64,000 bases of DNA from assembly GCF_013170805.1 (NCBI RefSeq), contig NZ_CP051293.1, forward strand, positions 1 to 64,000, given 5' to 3'. This stretch comes from Mesorhizobium sp. NZP2077. GTDB lineage: Bacteria > Pseudomonadota > Alphaproteobacteria > Rhizobiales > Rhizobiaceae. The position numbers and the translations under genes are program-made. The notes beneath the pieces were generated by a model. It was given only the letters and a program-made list of their open reading frames with translations. It made no database searches and was not told the origin of the DNA. Positions within the stretch are counted from its first letter, which is position 1. Every line of letters begins with the position of its first letter. This document shows, piece by piece, positions 32,008 through 41,390 of this stretch.

Positions 32008-33084
32008 TCAATTCTCGGCGCCTAGGCCGCGGGCCAGTTTGGCGTCGCGGTCATAGGCCCTGACGATTTCCGCCACCAGCGGATGGCGAACGACGTCGAT
32101 ATCGTTGAAGCGCACGGTGACCGCGCCGGCCACGCCGTCGAGGACACGTAAGGCTTCGACCAGGCCTGATTTGGTGCTCGGAGGAAGGTCGATCTGAGTC
32201 GGATCGCCGGTGACGATCATGCGCGAGTTCTCGCCGAGACGGGTGAGAAACATCTTCATTTGCATCGGCGTGGTGTTCTGCGCCTCGTCGAGGATGACGG
32301 CGGCATGCGCCAGCGTGCGGCCACGCATGAAGGCGAGCGGCGCGATTTCGATGACTTCGGCGGCAATGGCGCGCTCGACCTTGTCGGCCGGCATCATGTC
32401 GTAGAGCGCGTCATAGAGCGGCCGCAGATACGGATCGACCTTTTCCTTCATGTCGCCAGGAAGGAAGCCCAGCCGTTCACCGGCCTCGACAGCCGGCCGC
32501 GACAGGATGATGCGTTCGACCATACCGCGTTCAAGCAGCATCGCTGCATGCGCCACCGCCAGATAGGTCTTGCCGGTACCGGCCGGACCGATACCGAACA
32601 CCAGTTCCGACCGTTCCAGCGCCCGCATATAGGCGTCCTGGTTGAGCGAACGGGCATAGATGGTCTTCTTGCGGGTGGCTATCTGGGCAGCGGAGACCTT
32701 GCCCTTGCGTTCCAGCGTCGGCAGCGTCAGCTGATCGTCGGCGGCGACCGCCATGCGCACGGCGCCATCGACGTCGGACTGGCCGATATCGACGCCCTTC
32801 TGCAGAATCCCGTAGAGATTGTCCAAGGCGCGGCGCGCCTGTTCGGCGGCAGAAGCGGACCCCTTGATGGTCAGCTGGTTGCCGCGCGAGCGGATATCGA
32901 CCCCGAGCTTCTGCTCGAGCCGGGCGAGGTTCTCGTCGAACTGACCGTAAAGGGCGCTGGCAAGCTTGTTGTTGTCGAAAGTCAGAACGATGTGCGCCAT
33001 GTCAGAAGCCCCAGATGCCGGTACCGGGGGCAGGTTCTTCAGCTCTGCTGCGCTCAACCGTCTCTCCTCATCTGCCGAGACCAT
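32008..33084 (-). CDS. PhoH-like ATPase (YbeZ)
   Basis: A 358-aa P-loop ATPase with an N-terminal KH-like segment (about 40-110) and the PhoH domain: Walker A GPAGTGKTYLAVAHA near 170, Walker B-type VILDEAQNTTPMQMKMFLTR, and MIVTGDPTQIDLP. YbeZ proteins partner with YbeY in RNA metabolism. ATG 33084 overlaps the miaB stop (ATGA), which supports this start over the internal MAHIVLTF. Confidence 0.93.
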   Translation of the reverse strand: MVSADEERRLSAAELKNLPPVPASGASDMAHIVLTFDNNKLASALYGQFDENLARLEQKLGVDIRSRGNQLTIKGSASAAEQARRALDNLYGILQKGVDIGQSDVDGAVRMAVAADDQLTLPTLERKGKVSAAQIATRKKTIYARSLNQDAYMRALERSELVFGIGPAGTGKTYLAVAHAAMLLERGMVERIILSRPAVEAGERLGFLPGDMKEKVDPYLRPLYDALYDMMPADKVERAIAAEVIEIAPLAFMRGRTLAHAAVILDEAQNTTPMQMKMFLTRLGENSRMIVTGDPTQIDLPPSTKSGLVEALRVLDGVAGAVTVRFNDIDVVRHPLVAEIVRAYDRDAKLARGLGAEN

Positions 33085-34493
33085 CAGGCCAATTCGGCGA
33101 ACAGGCTGTTGTAGCCCGTCTTCGTGATTCGCACCTGGATAATGTCACCGATTTCGCCGGCCTTTTCATCAACAATAACCGGCTGCAGCCAAGGTGAGCG
33201 GCCGACCTTCTGTCCGGCCTGCCGACCAGGCTTCTCGATCAGCGTGTCGATGGTGCTGCCGACAAGGCTCAAGCCGAAATCCTGCTGCTGTTTCAACAGC
33301 AGCGCCTGCAGGCGCTGCAGGCGCTCGTCCTTGACCGTTTCCGGCACGTGGTCGGCCATCTCGGCGCCCGGCGTGCCGGGGCGCGGCGAATATTTGAACG
33401 AAAAGGCCGAGGCGTAGTTCACCTGGCGCACCAGCTCCATGGTCGCTTCGAAATCGGCCTCCGTCTCGCCGGGGAAGCCGACGATGAAATCGCCGGACAG
33501 CGCGATATCCGGCCGGGCAGTGCGGATGCGGTCGAGCAGCGCCAGATAATCGCTGGCCGTATGCCGTCGATTCATCGCTTTGAGGATGCGGTCGGACCCC
33601 GATTGCACCGGCAGATGCAGATAAGGCATCAGCGACGGCAGGTCGCGGTGGGCAGCGATCAGTTCGTCGTCCATGTCGCGCGGGTGGCTGGTGGTGTAGC
33701 GCAGACGCGCCAGTCCGGGGATTTCGGCCAGCCTGAACAACAGGCGGCCAAGGCCCCATTCCTCGCCATTCTCGCCCTGGCCATGCCAGGCATTGACGTT
33801 CTGGCCAAGCAGCGTCACCTCGCGCACGCCGGCATCGGCCAGGCGTTCGGCCTCGGCGACGATCTGCGCCACCGGCCGCGATACTTCCGACCCCCTGGTA
33901 TAGGGCACGACGCAGAAGGTGCAGAACTTGTCGCAGCCTTCCTGCACGGTGAGGAAGGCGGTGACGCCGCGCTTGATGACCTCGGCGCGCTTCGGCTGTG
34001 GCAGATGCTCGAACTTGTCTTCTATGGCGTAGTCGGTCTCGACGATCTTTTCGCCGTTGCGGACTCTCGCCAGCACGTCGGGCAGACGGTGATAGGTCTG
34101 CGGCCCGATGACCAGATCGACGGCCGGTGAACGCCGGATGATCTCCGCACCCTCGGCCTGCGCCACGCAGCCGGCGACGCCGATCAGCAGTTCGCGACCA
34201 GCAATAGCGCGCTCCGCCTTCATGTCGCGGATGCGGCCGAGCTCGGAATAGACCTTTTCCGCCGCCTTCTCCCTGATGTGGCAGGTGTTGAGCAGCACCA
34301 GATCGGCCTCGTCGATGGCGTCGGTCGCGGTATAGCCGTCGGCGGCCAGCGCATCGCCCATGCGCTGTGAATCATAGACGTTCATCTGGCAGCCATAGGT
34401 CTTGATGAAGACCTTTTTCGCTGCCGCGGCGCGCGCACCCGGCTTGCCGGCCACGGTGGCGATGTCGTCGCTTTCAATCGTGTTCAAGTCCAT
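33084..34493 (-). CDS. miaB: tRNA-2-methylthio-N6-dimethylallyladenosine synthase MiaB
   Basis: MiaB is a radical SAM methylthiotransferase that modifies i6A37 in tRNAs. The 469-aa protein has the N-terminal UPF0004 domain with Cys residues ([32 protein letters not shown]), the radical SAM cluster motif [17 protein letters not shown], and a C-terminal TRAM domain. ATG 34493 begins [10 protein letters not shown]; an in-frame TTG ten codons upstream lacks a ribosome binding site. Confidence 0.96.
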   Translation of the reverse strand: MDLNTIESDDIATVAGKPGARAAAAKKVFIKTYGCQMNVYDSQRMGDALAADGYTATDAIDEADLVLLNTCHIREKAAEKVYSELGRIRDMKAERAIAGRELLIGVAGCVAQAEGAEIIRRSPAVDLVIGPQTYHRLPDVLARVRNGEKIVETDYAIEDKFEHLPQPKRAEVIKRGVTAFLTVQEGCDKFCTFCVVPYTRGSEVSRPVAQIVAEAERLADAGVREVTLLGQNVNAWHGQGENGEEWGLGRLLFRLAEIPGLARLRYTTSHPRDMDDELIAAHRDLPSLMPYLHLPVQSGSDRILKAMNRRHTASDYLALLDRIRTARPDIALSGDFIVGFPGETEADFEATMELVRQVNYASAFSFKYSPRPGTPGAEMADHVPETVKDERLQRLQALLLKQQQDFGLSLVGSTIDTLIEKPGRQAGQKVGRSPWLQPVIVDEKAGEIGDIIQVRITKTGYNSLFAELA

Positions 34494-34567
34494 CCGGCGG
34501 CTTCTAACGCCTTTCCGTGACAAAAAACAGACGATTCTCGGTATGCGCCTGCAGGCCTGTGCCGGGG

Positions 34568-35368
34568 CTAGCGGCTCGGACGCGGATCGGCGAGTGCCGC
34601 CCGCATCATCTCGCGCACCTGGCTTTCCATCAGCCTGGCCGTTTCCTTGCGGTTCGAGCCCTTGGCAAAGGCGATCGGCTCTCCAAAATGCACCTCGACG
34701 TCGAGCGCGCCTTCCGCCATTAGCACCTTGAGATGCGGCATCAAATCCTCGTCGCCGATCCAGGCCGAGATCGGCCGATGGCGGCGGCCGAGCGGCACGC
34801 CGTGCAGGCGCGTATAGGCGATCGCCACCGGCTGGATGAACACCTGCTCGGCCGCACCCTCCGAAATCGCCATCGAGGCGGCGCCGAACAGCGTGCTTTT
34901 GAACGGCAGGACGGCGTTGCCGTCACCGGTCGAGCCCTCGGCAAACAGCACCATGGCATCGCCCTTGGCCATGCGGCTGGCGATCTCGCTCGCCTGGTCG
35001 CCCGAGGAACGTTTGCGTTCGCGCTCGATGAAGACGGTACGCTGCAGTTTCGACAGCATGCCGATCAGCGGCCAGCCTTCCATATCGGCCCTGGCGATGA
35101 ATTTCACATCGGCAAAAGAGCCCAGCACCATGATGTCGGTCCAGGAGATGTGGTTTGCGGCAACCAGCAAGGGCCGTTTGTCGGACAGTGCCCCGTTGAC
35201 ATGGACGCGCATGCCGAGCGCCCTGAGGATCAGCCTGTGCCAGATCTTGAGAATGACCGTTTCCGGCCACCAGCTGGTCTTCATCGACAGTATCTGCAAT
35301 GGCACCAGGACCAGCGAACCGGCGACGACAAGGCCCAGGGCCAGGAAGATCCTGATTTTTCCGATCAT
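34568..35368 (-). CDS. plsC: 1-acyl-sn-glycerol-3-phosphate acyltransferase (PlsC family)
   Basis: PlsC-family enzymes acylate lysophosphatidic acid at the inner membrane. The 266-aa protein begins with a transmembrane segment (about 5-27) and has the acyltransferase motif NHISWTD (His-x4-Asp) near residue 72, [14 protein letters not shown], and the substrate motif FAEGSTGDG. In rhizobia several PlsC-like proteins exist, some acting on ornithine lipids, so the substrate is not certain. It lies 74 bp before miaB, after a repeat element. Confidence 0.9.
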   Translation of the reverse strand: MIGKIRIFLALGLVVAGSLVLVPLQILSMKTSWWPETVILKIWHRLILRALGMRVHVNGALSDKRPLLVAANHISWTDIMVLGSFADVKFIARADMEGWPLIGMLSKLQRTVFIERERKRSSGDQASEIASRMAKGDAMVLFAEGSTGDGNAVLPFKSTLFGAASMAISEGAAEQVFIQPVAIAYTRLHGVPLGRRHRPISAWIGDEDLMPHLKVLMAEGALDVEVHFGEPIAFAKGSNRKETARLMESQVREMMRAALADPRPSR

Positions 35369-35388
35369 ACTGTCCTGGCCTTATCATT

Positions 35389-35489
35389 ACAGCGCCGCGC
35401 GTCCTCTTGGACGCGCAAAGGACGCTGTAACGCTTTAATTTTGGCGCATGATCCTTTCCGAAAATCGGACCGATTTTCGGGGTCATGCG
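35389..35489. repeat. Palindromic intergenic repeat (two stem-loops)
   Basis: The first unit (35389-35428) has outer arms ACAGCG/CGCTGT and inner arms GCGCGTCC/GGACGCGC. The second (35445-35489) has outer arms CGCATGA/TCATGCG and an inner perfect pair CCGAAAATCGG/CCGATTTTCGG. I recognise this sequence type as a common intergenic repeat in Mesorhizobium and relatives; the copy number cannot be judged from this window, where only this copy was noticed. It fills the gap between rimI and plsC. Confidence 0.7.
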
Positions 35490-35497
35490 GCGTCTGG

Positions 35498-35992
35498 CTA
35501 GCGAAGATCGCGGCGCATGACAAGCGCGCCGGTCGGACCGCGGTCGGGCGACTTGTAGTAATCCGGACGCTTGCCGACTTCGCGGAAGCCCAGTCGACGG
35601 TAGAGGGCGATCGCGGCGACATTGGTCTCGTCGACCTCGAGGAACAGCGCTTCGGCGCGCTGCACATGCAGTTCGCGCAGCACCGCATCCATCAACTGCC
35701 AACCCAGTCCCTGGCGGCGATGGGATCGCGCCACCGCGACGGTCAGGATTTCGCCCTCGCCGGCGGCCAGCCGGGCCAGCACGAAGCCGACCGGCGGCTT
35801 GGCGCCCTGCCCGGTTTCACGCGCGGCGTAACCGAACACGGTGTCCTGCTCGAGCAGGGCGGCGAATTCGCCATCGGTCCACGGGCGGACAAAGTCCTCG
35901 CGATGCAGCACCGAGACCGCAGGGCTGTCGGTGATCCTGAGCGGCTCGAGCGCATAATCCCGGCGCCGCGATTGGAGAAAAGGTATGCGCAT
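35498..35992 (-). CDS. rimI: Ribosomal protein S18-alanine N-acetyltransferase-like RimI
   Basis: A 164-aa GNAT acetyltransferase with the acetyl-CoA motif VAVARSHRRQGLGWQLMDAVL and LFLEVDETNVAAIALYRRLGFREVGKRPDYY, the pattern of RimI. E. coli RimI acetylates the N-terminus of S18. The start codon overlaps the tsaB stop (TAATG), and the tsaB-rimI pair is widely conserved. Confidence 0.92.
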   Translation of the reverse strand: MRIPFLQSRRRDYALEPLRITDSPAVSVLHREDFVRPWTDGEFAALLEQDTVFGYAARETGQGAKPPVGFVLARLAAGEGEILTVAVARSHRRQGLGWQLMDAVLRELHVQRAEALFLEVDETNVAAIALYRRLGFREVGKRPDYYKSPDRGPTGALVMRRDLR

Positions 35993-36669
35993 TATTTCTC
36001 TTGCCTTGAAAGAATAAATCCGGCTTGCGGCTTGGCATCCGCGCCGCGCAAATACAGTGGTTTCGGCCTTTCGCCCTCGCCCTTGGCGGCGGCCAGACGT
36101 GCATATGTGAAAATGTCGGCGGTCGCCGTCTGAGGCCCGATATCGAAACCACGCCCGGTCAAGGCCGCGATCTGCACTGCCGCCGTGCCGGCCAGCACCA
36201 CAGAGTTCTCCATCGCCAAGGCAGTGGCTTCCGGCAATGTCGTCACCGCTGGTCCGTAAGTCAAAACTAACGCTTTGTCGTAAAGCGCGGCATGGATCTC
36301 CTCACGCCCGGCATCGAGCGCCGCCAGGACTGCACGGCCGGAAAAAGCCGCTGCCGCTTCCGCCGCGAGTGCTTCGAGCGTTGTCACGCCGATCGCCGGA
36401 ATTTTCAACGCCAGCGCCAGACCACGCGCGGTCGACACGCCGACGCGCAGGCCGGTGAAGGAACCGGGACCGACAGAGACGGCAATGGCGCCAAGGCCGG
36501 CATAGTCGGTTTCGCCCGCCTTCAGCGCCTCGGCGATGACGGCCATCAGATGCTCGGCATGGCCCTTGCCGAGATCGAGCACCGAGCGGCCAAGCTCCAG
36601 CCCAGCCGCCGCGTCGTAGACGCAGGCGGCGCAGAGGCTGGCGGCACAGTCGATGGCAAGCACTTTCAT
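35992..36669 (-). CDS. tsaB: tRNA threonylcarbamoyladenosine biosynthesis protein TsaB
   Basis: TsaB is the scaffold partner of TsaD in forming t6A37 on tRNAs. The 225-aa protein has the ASKHA-type N-terminus MKVLAIDCAASLCAACVYD and the dimer/partner motif VSVGPGSFTGLRVGVSTARGLALAL. ATG 36669 is chosen over a 19-codon upstream extension. It overlaps rimI by two bases. Confidence 0.95.
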   Translation of the reverse strand: MKVLAIDCAASLCAACVYDAAAGLELGRSVLDLGKGHAEHLMAVIAEALKAGETDYAGLGAIAVSVGPGSFTGLRVGVSTARGLALALKIPAIGVTTLEALAAEAAAAFSGRAVLAALDAGREEIHAALYDKALVLTYGPAVTTLPEATALAMENSVVLAGTAAVQIAALTGRGFDIGPQTATADIFTYARLAAAKGEGERPKPLYLRGADAKPQAGFILSRQEK

Positions 36670-36764
36670 GAAGGCGACCGGTTCCGAGAAACACCTCCCT
36701 GTGCCCGCCAAGGCGCGCCACCGCAAGCATAATTTGTTAAGCGGCTTCGCTTCCCAGCGCGCTA

Positions 36765-37868
36765 TCAGACCTGTTCGATGCGCAGCATGTGGTTGTCCCA
36801 GACATAGTCCGGTTCTACCCGTGTCGCGCCGCTGCCCTCGATGATCTCGCCGGCGCCCGTGGTGGCCATGAAGCCCGATCCGTCTGGTGCCAGGCCGCAG
36901 ACCTCGACCAGCGCGCTGGACGAGACGACCCGGCCACTGGCCGCGTCGATCACCACAAGCGAATTGCCTTCCGGCGACGAGACGGCGACGGTGCCGGCCG
37001 TCGGATTGGCAGCGACCGAACCGATATAGTTGCGAAAGCTGGACAATACGTCCTGCGGCATGTCGAGAAGCTGCAACTCCTTGCCGCGCGCGGCGCGGCC
37101 GACCAGCAGCGGACGATCGGTGCCCGGCCCCCGATACTGGCAGCCGAACCAGACGGTGCCCGACGGGTCGGTGTCCATATGGCGGATCGACAGCTGGTGC
37201 AGGGAAGCCGGCAATTCATGCTTTTCGATCAAGTCGCCAGAGACGCGATCGATGAGCACATAGGACGGTTTCATGGTCGCGATGTTGAGCTCGGCGCGGC
37301 CGTAGTCCGGATGGGTCTCGATGCCGCCATTTGCAACCGCGATCGTCCTGCCGTCGCCCATGAGCAGGAGCTCGTGCGGCCCCATGCCGTAGGTCGGGAA
37401 TTCGCCGATGCGGCTGAATTTAGCCCGCGCATCATAGACGCCGACGACGCCGGCGGCGTTGTCGAAATCGTTCTCGGTCGCATAGAGCAGCGCGCCGTCG
37501 GGTGAGAACACACCGTGGCCAAAGAAATGCCGGCCGGTGACGCTGGCGATGGTCAGCGGGGCGTCGCGCCAGGTGTGATCAAACACGACGGCGAAGGTTC
37601 CGGGCTGGCGGGCGAAGACCACCGAACGCTTCGAGATGGGATCGAAAGTGACATCATGGCCGCGATCGGGCAGGTCGATCGCATGCAGCAGCTTGCCGGC
37701 CTCGGACAGAACGGCAGCGCCAAAACTGCCGTCGCGCTTGACGAAGGCGGTGGCGAAGACGGCATCCGCCGCAAGCGTCTTTGCCCAGGCAGAAGGCGCG
37801 ATTGTGGCGGCAAAGCCGATGCCTGCGGCTCTGAGGAAATCCCGGCGATCGATGAGAGGCGTCTTCAA
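36765..37868 (-). CDS. DUF1513 exported protein (beta-propeller-like)
   Basis: A 367-aa protein with a twin-arginine signal (DRRDFLRAAGIGFAATIAPSAWA), so folded export to the periplasm is likely. The rest has repeated blades (HDVTFDPISKRSVVFARQPG, FGHGVFSPDGALLYATENDF, GPHELLLMGDGRTIAVANGG) suggesting a propeller. I place it in DUF1513, which commonly sits with imelysin and di-heme cytochrome genes. It begins 2 bp after the second imelysin gene and is the last gene of the iron cluster. Its biochemical role is unknown. Confidence 0.85.
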   Translation of the reverse strand: MKTPLIDRRDFLRAAGIGFAATIAPSAWAKTLAADAVFATAFVKRDGSFGAAVLSEAGKLLHAIDLPDRGHDVTFDPISKRSVVFARQPGTFAVVFDHTWRDAPLTIASVTGRHFFGHGVFSPDGALLYATENDFDNAAGVVGVYDARAKFSRIGEFPTYGMGPHELLLMGDGRTIAVANGGIETHPDYGRAELNIATMKPSYVLIDRVSGDLIEKHELPASLHQLSIRHMDTDPSGTVWFGCQYRGPGTDRPLLVGRAARGKELQLLDMPQDVLSSFRNYIGSVAANPTAGTVAVSSPEGNSLVVIDAASGRVVSSSALVEVCGLAPDGSGFMATTGAGEIIEGSGATRVEPDYVWDNHMLRIEQV

Positions 37869-37870
37869 GA

Positions 37871-38950
37871 TTAGTCACCATCCAGCGAGGAGAACCCGGC
37901 GGTCAAGCCGAATTCGGCGGTCAGCCTGGTGCCGATCAGGGTCGACAGGCTGGAGGTGATCAGCGCGAAATGTTCGAGTTTTTCGCGCAGCGCCGGGTCG
38001 GCGAGTGCCTTGTCGATCGGGCCCTGGATGGACTTCGCGGTGGCGACGCCGTTGGCCAGCTGGATATGGATCGATTCCGCCATCCAGCGCGCATCTTCAG
38101 GCAAGGCATCGCCAAGCTTGGATGCCTGGAACAGCGCATCGATGCCGGCGAGATTTCCCGCCAGCGAATTGGTGGTGTTTTGCGAACGCCAGTAGATCGC
38201 CTGCTTCGGCTTGTCCGCCTCGGGCTTGCCGCCGAGAAAGCCTTTCAGGCGGACATCCCTTACCATCTCCAGCTCGTTGATGAAGACACCCACCAGTTCG
38301 GTGACCGCTTCGTTACCGTCGCGGTAGAGGACGTTCTGCGGCCCCGGATTGGCCCAGAGTGCGGCAAAACCATCCGGCTTGTTCCAAGCTGCGCTGACTT
38401 CGCCGGCCATGGTTTCGATGTTGCCGGCAACCGCCGCGGCATAGACGCAGCGATAGGGATCATCCTTGCCCGCCAGTGCGTCGGCGCCATCGCCGTAGAG
38501 CACGAATTCCAGCGCGCCGAGCCCTTGCATGGCAACGCTCTTGCCGGCCAGCTGTGCTGGATCGGTGGCGGTCGGGTCCTTGTCCGCCAGCGCCGCCTGC
38601 ACCTGTTTCAGGCCGATGCTCTTGCGATCCGGCCAGAACAGCATGCGCTCCAGACGATTGTTCTCCTTGATCGGTCCAAGCCCGATAATCTCGGCCGATG
38701 ACCAGGCGTAGACCGTGGCCGAAAATGCAGCCCGCGCCGCGTCGAGTTCCCCTTGCGAAGGCGCTTCGCAGAGCTTGTGCATCGCCTTCGTCAGGGTTTC
38801 GGCACGCTGGTGCAGATCGGCATAGGCCAGCCTGACAAAGCCGTCGATCGCCCGCTGGATGATGTCGGAGGCTTTCACCGCCGCCGATGCCGGGAAAGCG
38901 CCCAGCAGAACCAGCGGCAGAACGAGAACCAGTGCGGAACGCTTCAGCAT
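37871..38950 (-). CDS. Imelysin-family periplasmic protein, motif-degenerate
   Basis: A 359-aa protein with a signal peptide (LVLVLPLVLLGAFPASA, cleavage near 23). The helical imelysin fold is suggested by NNRLERMLFWPDRKSIGLKQV and the C-terminal imelysin-like segments. The family GxHxxE motif appears as GLGALE at 143-148, so its His is replaced by Gly145. Imelysins are associated with periplasmic iron uptake, not proven proteolysis. Its start overlaps the di-heme gene stop (TAATG). Confidence 0.88.
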   Translation of the reverse strand: MLKRSALVLVLPLVLLGAFPASAAVKASDIIQRAIDGFVRLAYADLHQRAETLTKAMHKLCEAPSQGELDAARAAFSATVYAWSSAEIIGLGPIKENNRLERMLFWPDRKSIGLKQVQAALADKDPTATDPAQLAGKSVAMQGLGALEFVLYGDGADALAGKDDPYRCVYAAAVAGNIETMAGEVSAAWNKPDGFAALWANPGPQNVLYRDGNEAVTELVGVFINELEMVRDVRLKGFLGGKPEADKPKQAIYWRSQNTTNSLAGNLAGIDALFQASKLGDALPEDARWMAESIHIQLANGVATAKSIQGPIDKALADPALREKLEHFALITSSLSTLIGTRLTAEFGLTAGFSSLDGD

Positions 38951-40551
38951 TAGAGTGACTCCAGCAATTTGAGCAGCGCATCGCGCTCGGCCGCGCGGGC
39001 GGCGGCAAAGCGGTCGCGCGCCTTTTGCGCCTCACCACCATGCCACAGGATCGCTTCGGTCAGGCTGCGCGCGCGTCCGTCGTGCAGGAAGAAAGAGTTG
39101 CCGTTGACGGTCTCGGTGAGGCCAACACCCCACAGCGGCGGGGTGCGCCATTCGCTTCCCGTCGCCTCGCCCGCAGCCTGGCCGTCTGCCAGGTCGGAAC
39201 CCATGTCGTGCAGCAGGAAGTCGGAGTAGGGCCAGATCAGCTGGAAGGCCTGCGCCTTGTTGGGCGCGTCGCGGCGGGTGACGAATTTCGGCGTGTGGCA
39301 GGATACGCAGCCGATTTCATAGAAGACCTTCTTGCCGGCGAGCACATCAGGCGCAGCGAGATCGCGGCGTGCCGGCACGGCGAGGTTCTGCGAATAAAAG
39401 GTGACGAGGTCCATCACTGGCGGCGGTGCCTCGACCGATCCGAGCCGAGCCTGCACGCCATTTGGCATGGCGAGACATCTTGCTTCGGCGGCGGCGCAGT
39501 CGCCCCAGTGTTTTGGTTCTTCCGGCGTCGAGATGCCGATGTCGCCGGCAAAGGCGTCCGCCGCCTGCTGGCGGATCGATGCGGTCTGCGCCTTCCAGCC
39601 GAAACGGCCAAGCGTCAGGTCCCCGCTCAGGCCGTCACGCACGATGTTCGGCCTGCCGGAAATGCCATCGCCGTTTCGATCGTCCGGATCGGCATTGGCC
39701 AGAATGTCAGCCGGCGCGATCTGCTCGATCAGGCCAAGGCCGATCATCGGCGGCGTCAGGCGCGGCGACAGCGTGGTGTGCCGATCAAGCGGCCCATAGG
39801 CAAGATCGGTGACGGAGTAGCCGGGTTTGCGCAGGGAAACCACCGTGCCGTCCGTCAGTTCCACTTTACGCTCTTGGTAGTCGACACGCATACGGCCTTC
39901 GCCACGCAGGCCAGGCACCGCAAGTTCCTGCAACTGCGTGCCATAGACCGGGTCGGGAAAATTGAGCAGCTGGTGGCTGGCAAGGGCTGCTTTCTCCTCG
40001 GCGTTGCTGGCATCTCGCGCCAGCCGCAGGAACATCGAGGTGGTCCCGGTATCGCCTTGCGGTGGGCGGCCGCGGCCGTCCTTCAGATGGCAGTTCTGGC
40101 AGGCGCGCTCGTTGAACAGGGGCCCAAGCCCATCCGAGGCCTGCGTCGAGGATGGCGACGAGACCCAGTTCTTGCGGAACAAAGCGTTGCCGAGCTTGAA
40201 AGTGCCCTCGTCCTCGAAAGAGATGTTGGCCGAGGATTGCGAGAAGGCGTCTCGGTCAACGACCTTCTGCGAGGTGCCGGCGCCACCTTGCATCAGCTCG
40301 AACGGCTCGGGTTTTGAGAAATCCGTGGTCGGCCTGGTAACGGCGATGACGCGCGCCTGATCCCTGGCATTGAGGTCGCTGCGCGTGGTGGCTAGCCCCG
40401 CCGGCTGAAGCTCGCCGGCAATCGCGGACGATGTCAGCGCCAACGCAAGAATGGTGCAGCGCCGACGAGCCGGTCCGGCTGGTCTTTTCAGGAGAAGAGG
40501 CGAGCCGGCGGCCCGCCGCAAGCGGCGCAGGAATTCTAGCAGGCGCCGCAT
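38950..40551 (-). CDS. Di-heme oxidoreductase (DUF1111, putative thiol oxidoreductase)
   Basis: A 533-aa exported c-type cytochrome. A long basic N-terminus (about 1-31) precedes a hydrophobic signal segment (TILALALTSSAIAG). Two heme c motifs are visible: CQNCH at 151-155 and CVSCH near 415. The arrangement matches the putative thiol oxidoreductase/DHOR group related to MauG and cytochrome c peroxidases. It starts 12 bp after bfr and overlaps the second imelysin gene. An electron-transfer or metal-oxidation role in periplasmic iron handling is inferred from context only. Confidence 0.88.
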   Translation of the reverse strand: MRRLLEFLRRLRRAAGSPLLLKRPAGPARRRCTILALALTSSAIAGELQPAGLATTRSDLNARDQARVIAVTRPTTDFSKPEPFELMQGGAGTSQKVVDRDAFSQSSANISFEDEGTFKLGNALFRKNWVSSPSSTQASDGLGPLFNERACQNCHLKDGRGRPPQGDTGTTSMFLRLARDASNAEEKAALASHQLLNFPDPVYGTQLQELAVPGLRGEGRMRVDYQERKVELTDGTVVSLRKPGYSVTDLAYGPLDRHTTLSPRLTPPMIGLGLIEQIAPADILANADPDDRNGDGISGRPNIVRDGLSGDLTLGRFGWKAQTASIRQQAADAFAGDIGISTPEEPKHWGDCAAAEARCLAMPNGVQARLGSVEAPPPVMDLVTFYSQNLAVPARRDLAAPDVLAGKKVFYEIGCVSCHTPKFVTRRDAPNKAQAFQLIWPYSDFLLHDMGSDLADGQAAGEATGSEWRTPPLWGVGLTETVNGNSFFLHDGRARSLTEAILWHGGEAQKARDRFAAARAAERDALLKLLESL

Positions 40552-40563
40552 TCCAGCATGCCT

Positions 40564-41049
40564 TTACTCCGCCTCGTTGGCCGCGTCGGCGTTGAGCTGG
40601 CCGTACTTCTCCTCGCCGATCGAGGCGAGCAGGTCGAGCTGCGTCTCAAGGAAGTCGATGTGACCTTCCTCGTCAGCCAGCAGATCCTCGAACAGTTTCA
40701 TGGTCACGTAGTCGCCCACCTCGTGGCAGATTTCGCGCGAACGCTTGTAGGCCGTACGCGCGTCATACTCGCCGGCAAGGTCGGATTCGAGCACTTCCTT
40801 GACGTTCTGACCGATGCGCAGCGGCGCCACGGACTGCAGGTTCGGATGGCCTTCAAGGAAGATGATGCGGGCGATGAGCTTGTCGGCGTGATGCATCTCC
40901 TCGATCGATTCGGCCCGCTCCTTCTTGGCCAGCTTCGTGTATCCCCAATCCTCCAGCAGACGGAAATGCAGCCAATATTGATTGACGGCCCCAAGCTCCA
41001 AGAAAAGAGCCTCGTTAAGCCGCTCGATGATCTGACTTTCGCCTTTCAT
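40564..41049 (-). CDS. bfr: Bacterioferritin
   Basis: Bfr is a 24-mer iron-storage shell with heme at subunit interfaces. The 161-aa protein retains the complete ferroxidase ligand set (Glu18, Glu51, His54, Glu94, Glu127, His130) and the heme ligand Met52 in [14 protein letters not shown] 41049 ([15 protein letters not shown]) is the family start and lies inside the 3' end of bfd, overlapping it by 35 bases. Co-expression with the ferredoxin that releases its iron is expected. Confidence 0.97.
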   Translation of the reverse strand: MKGESQIIERLNEALFLELGAVNQYWLHFRLLEDWGYTKLAKKERAESIEEMHHADKLIARIIFLEGHPNLQSVAPLRIGQNVKEVLESDLAGEYDARTAYKRSREICHEVGDYVTMKLFEDLLADEEGHIDFLETQLDLLASIGEEKYGQLNADAANEAE

Positions 41050-41326
41050 GGGCTCTGCTCCCGAATTGGATGCGCAGGCCTCTGACGCGATCCAGATGTG
41101 AAACGACATCCACGCCGCTTGCCTCCGAGCGGGCGTGGTAGTTCTCGGTGACCCGAATGATCGTTTCGACCACATTTGGGAAACAGCCGCAACAGCGGCC
41201 ACGCTTCTGCATGGCGTGATAGACCTTGGCCGGGACGATGAGTTGCCAGGGATCCTGGTCCAGCAGGCCGACAATCGTCTGCTCGATCTCCTTCTCGGTG
41301 ATGATATTGCAATGGCAGATCAGCAT
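41015..41326 (-). CDS. bfd: Bacterioferritin-associated ferredoxin
   Basis: Bfd carries a [2Fe-2S] cluster and reduces ferric iron in Bfr so it can be mobilised. The N-terminal half has the four cluster ligands in the Bfd pattern: Cys4 and Cys6 (MLICHCN) and Cys45/Cys48 (GRCCGCFP). At 103 aa it is longer than E. coli Bfd (64 aa), with an extra basic C-terminal tail whose codons overlap the bfr start. The gap to the upstream imelysin gene is 64 bp. Confidence 0.92.
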   Translation of the reverse strand: MLICHCNIITEKEIEQTIVGLLDQDPWQLIVPAKVYHAMQKRGRCCGCFPNVVETIIRVTENYHARSEASGVDVVSHLDRVRGLRIQFGSRAHERRKSDHRAA

Positions 41327-41390
41327 TACGTTGCTCGGATGGCTGACGGCGCCTCCCGCGCCGGTTGGCTGGTATTTACCCTGACGGCGC

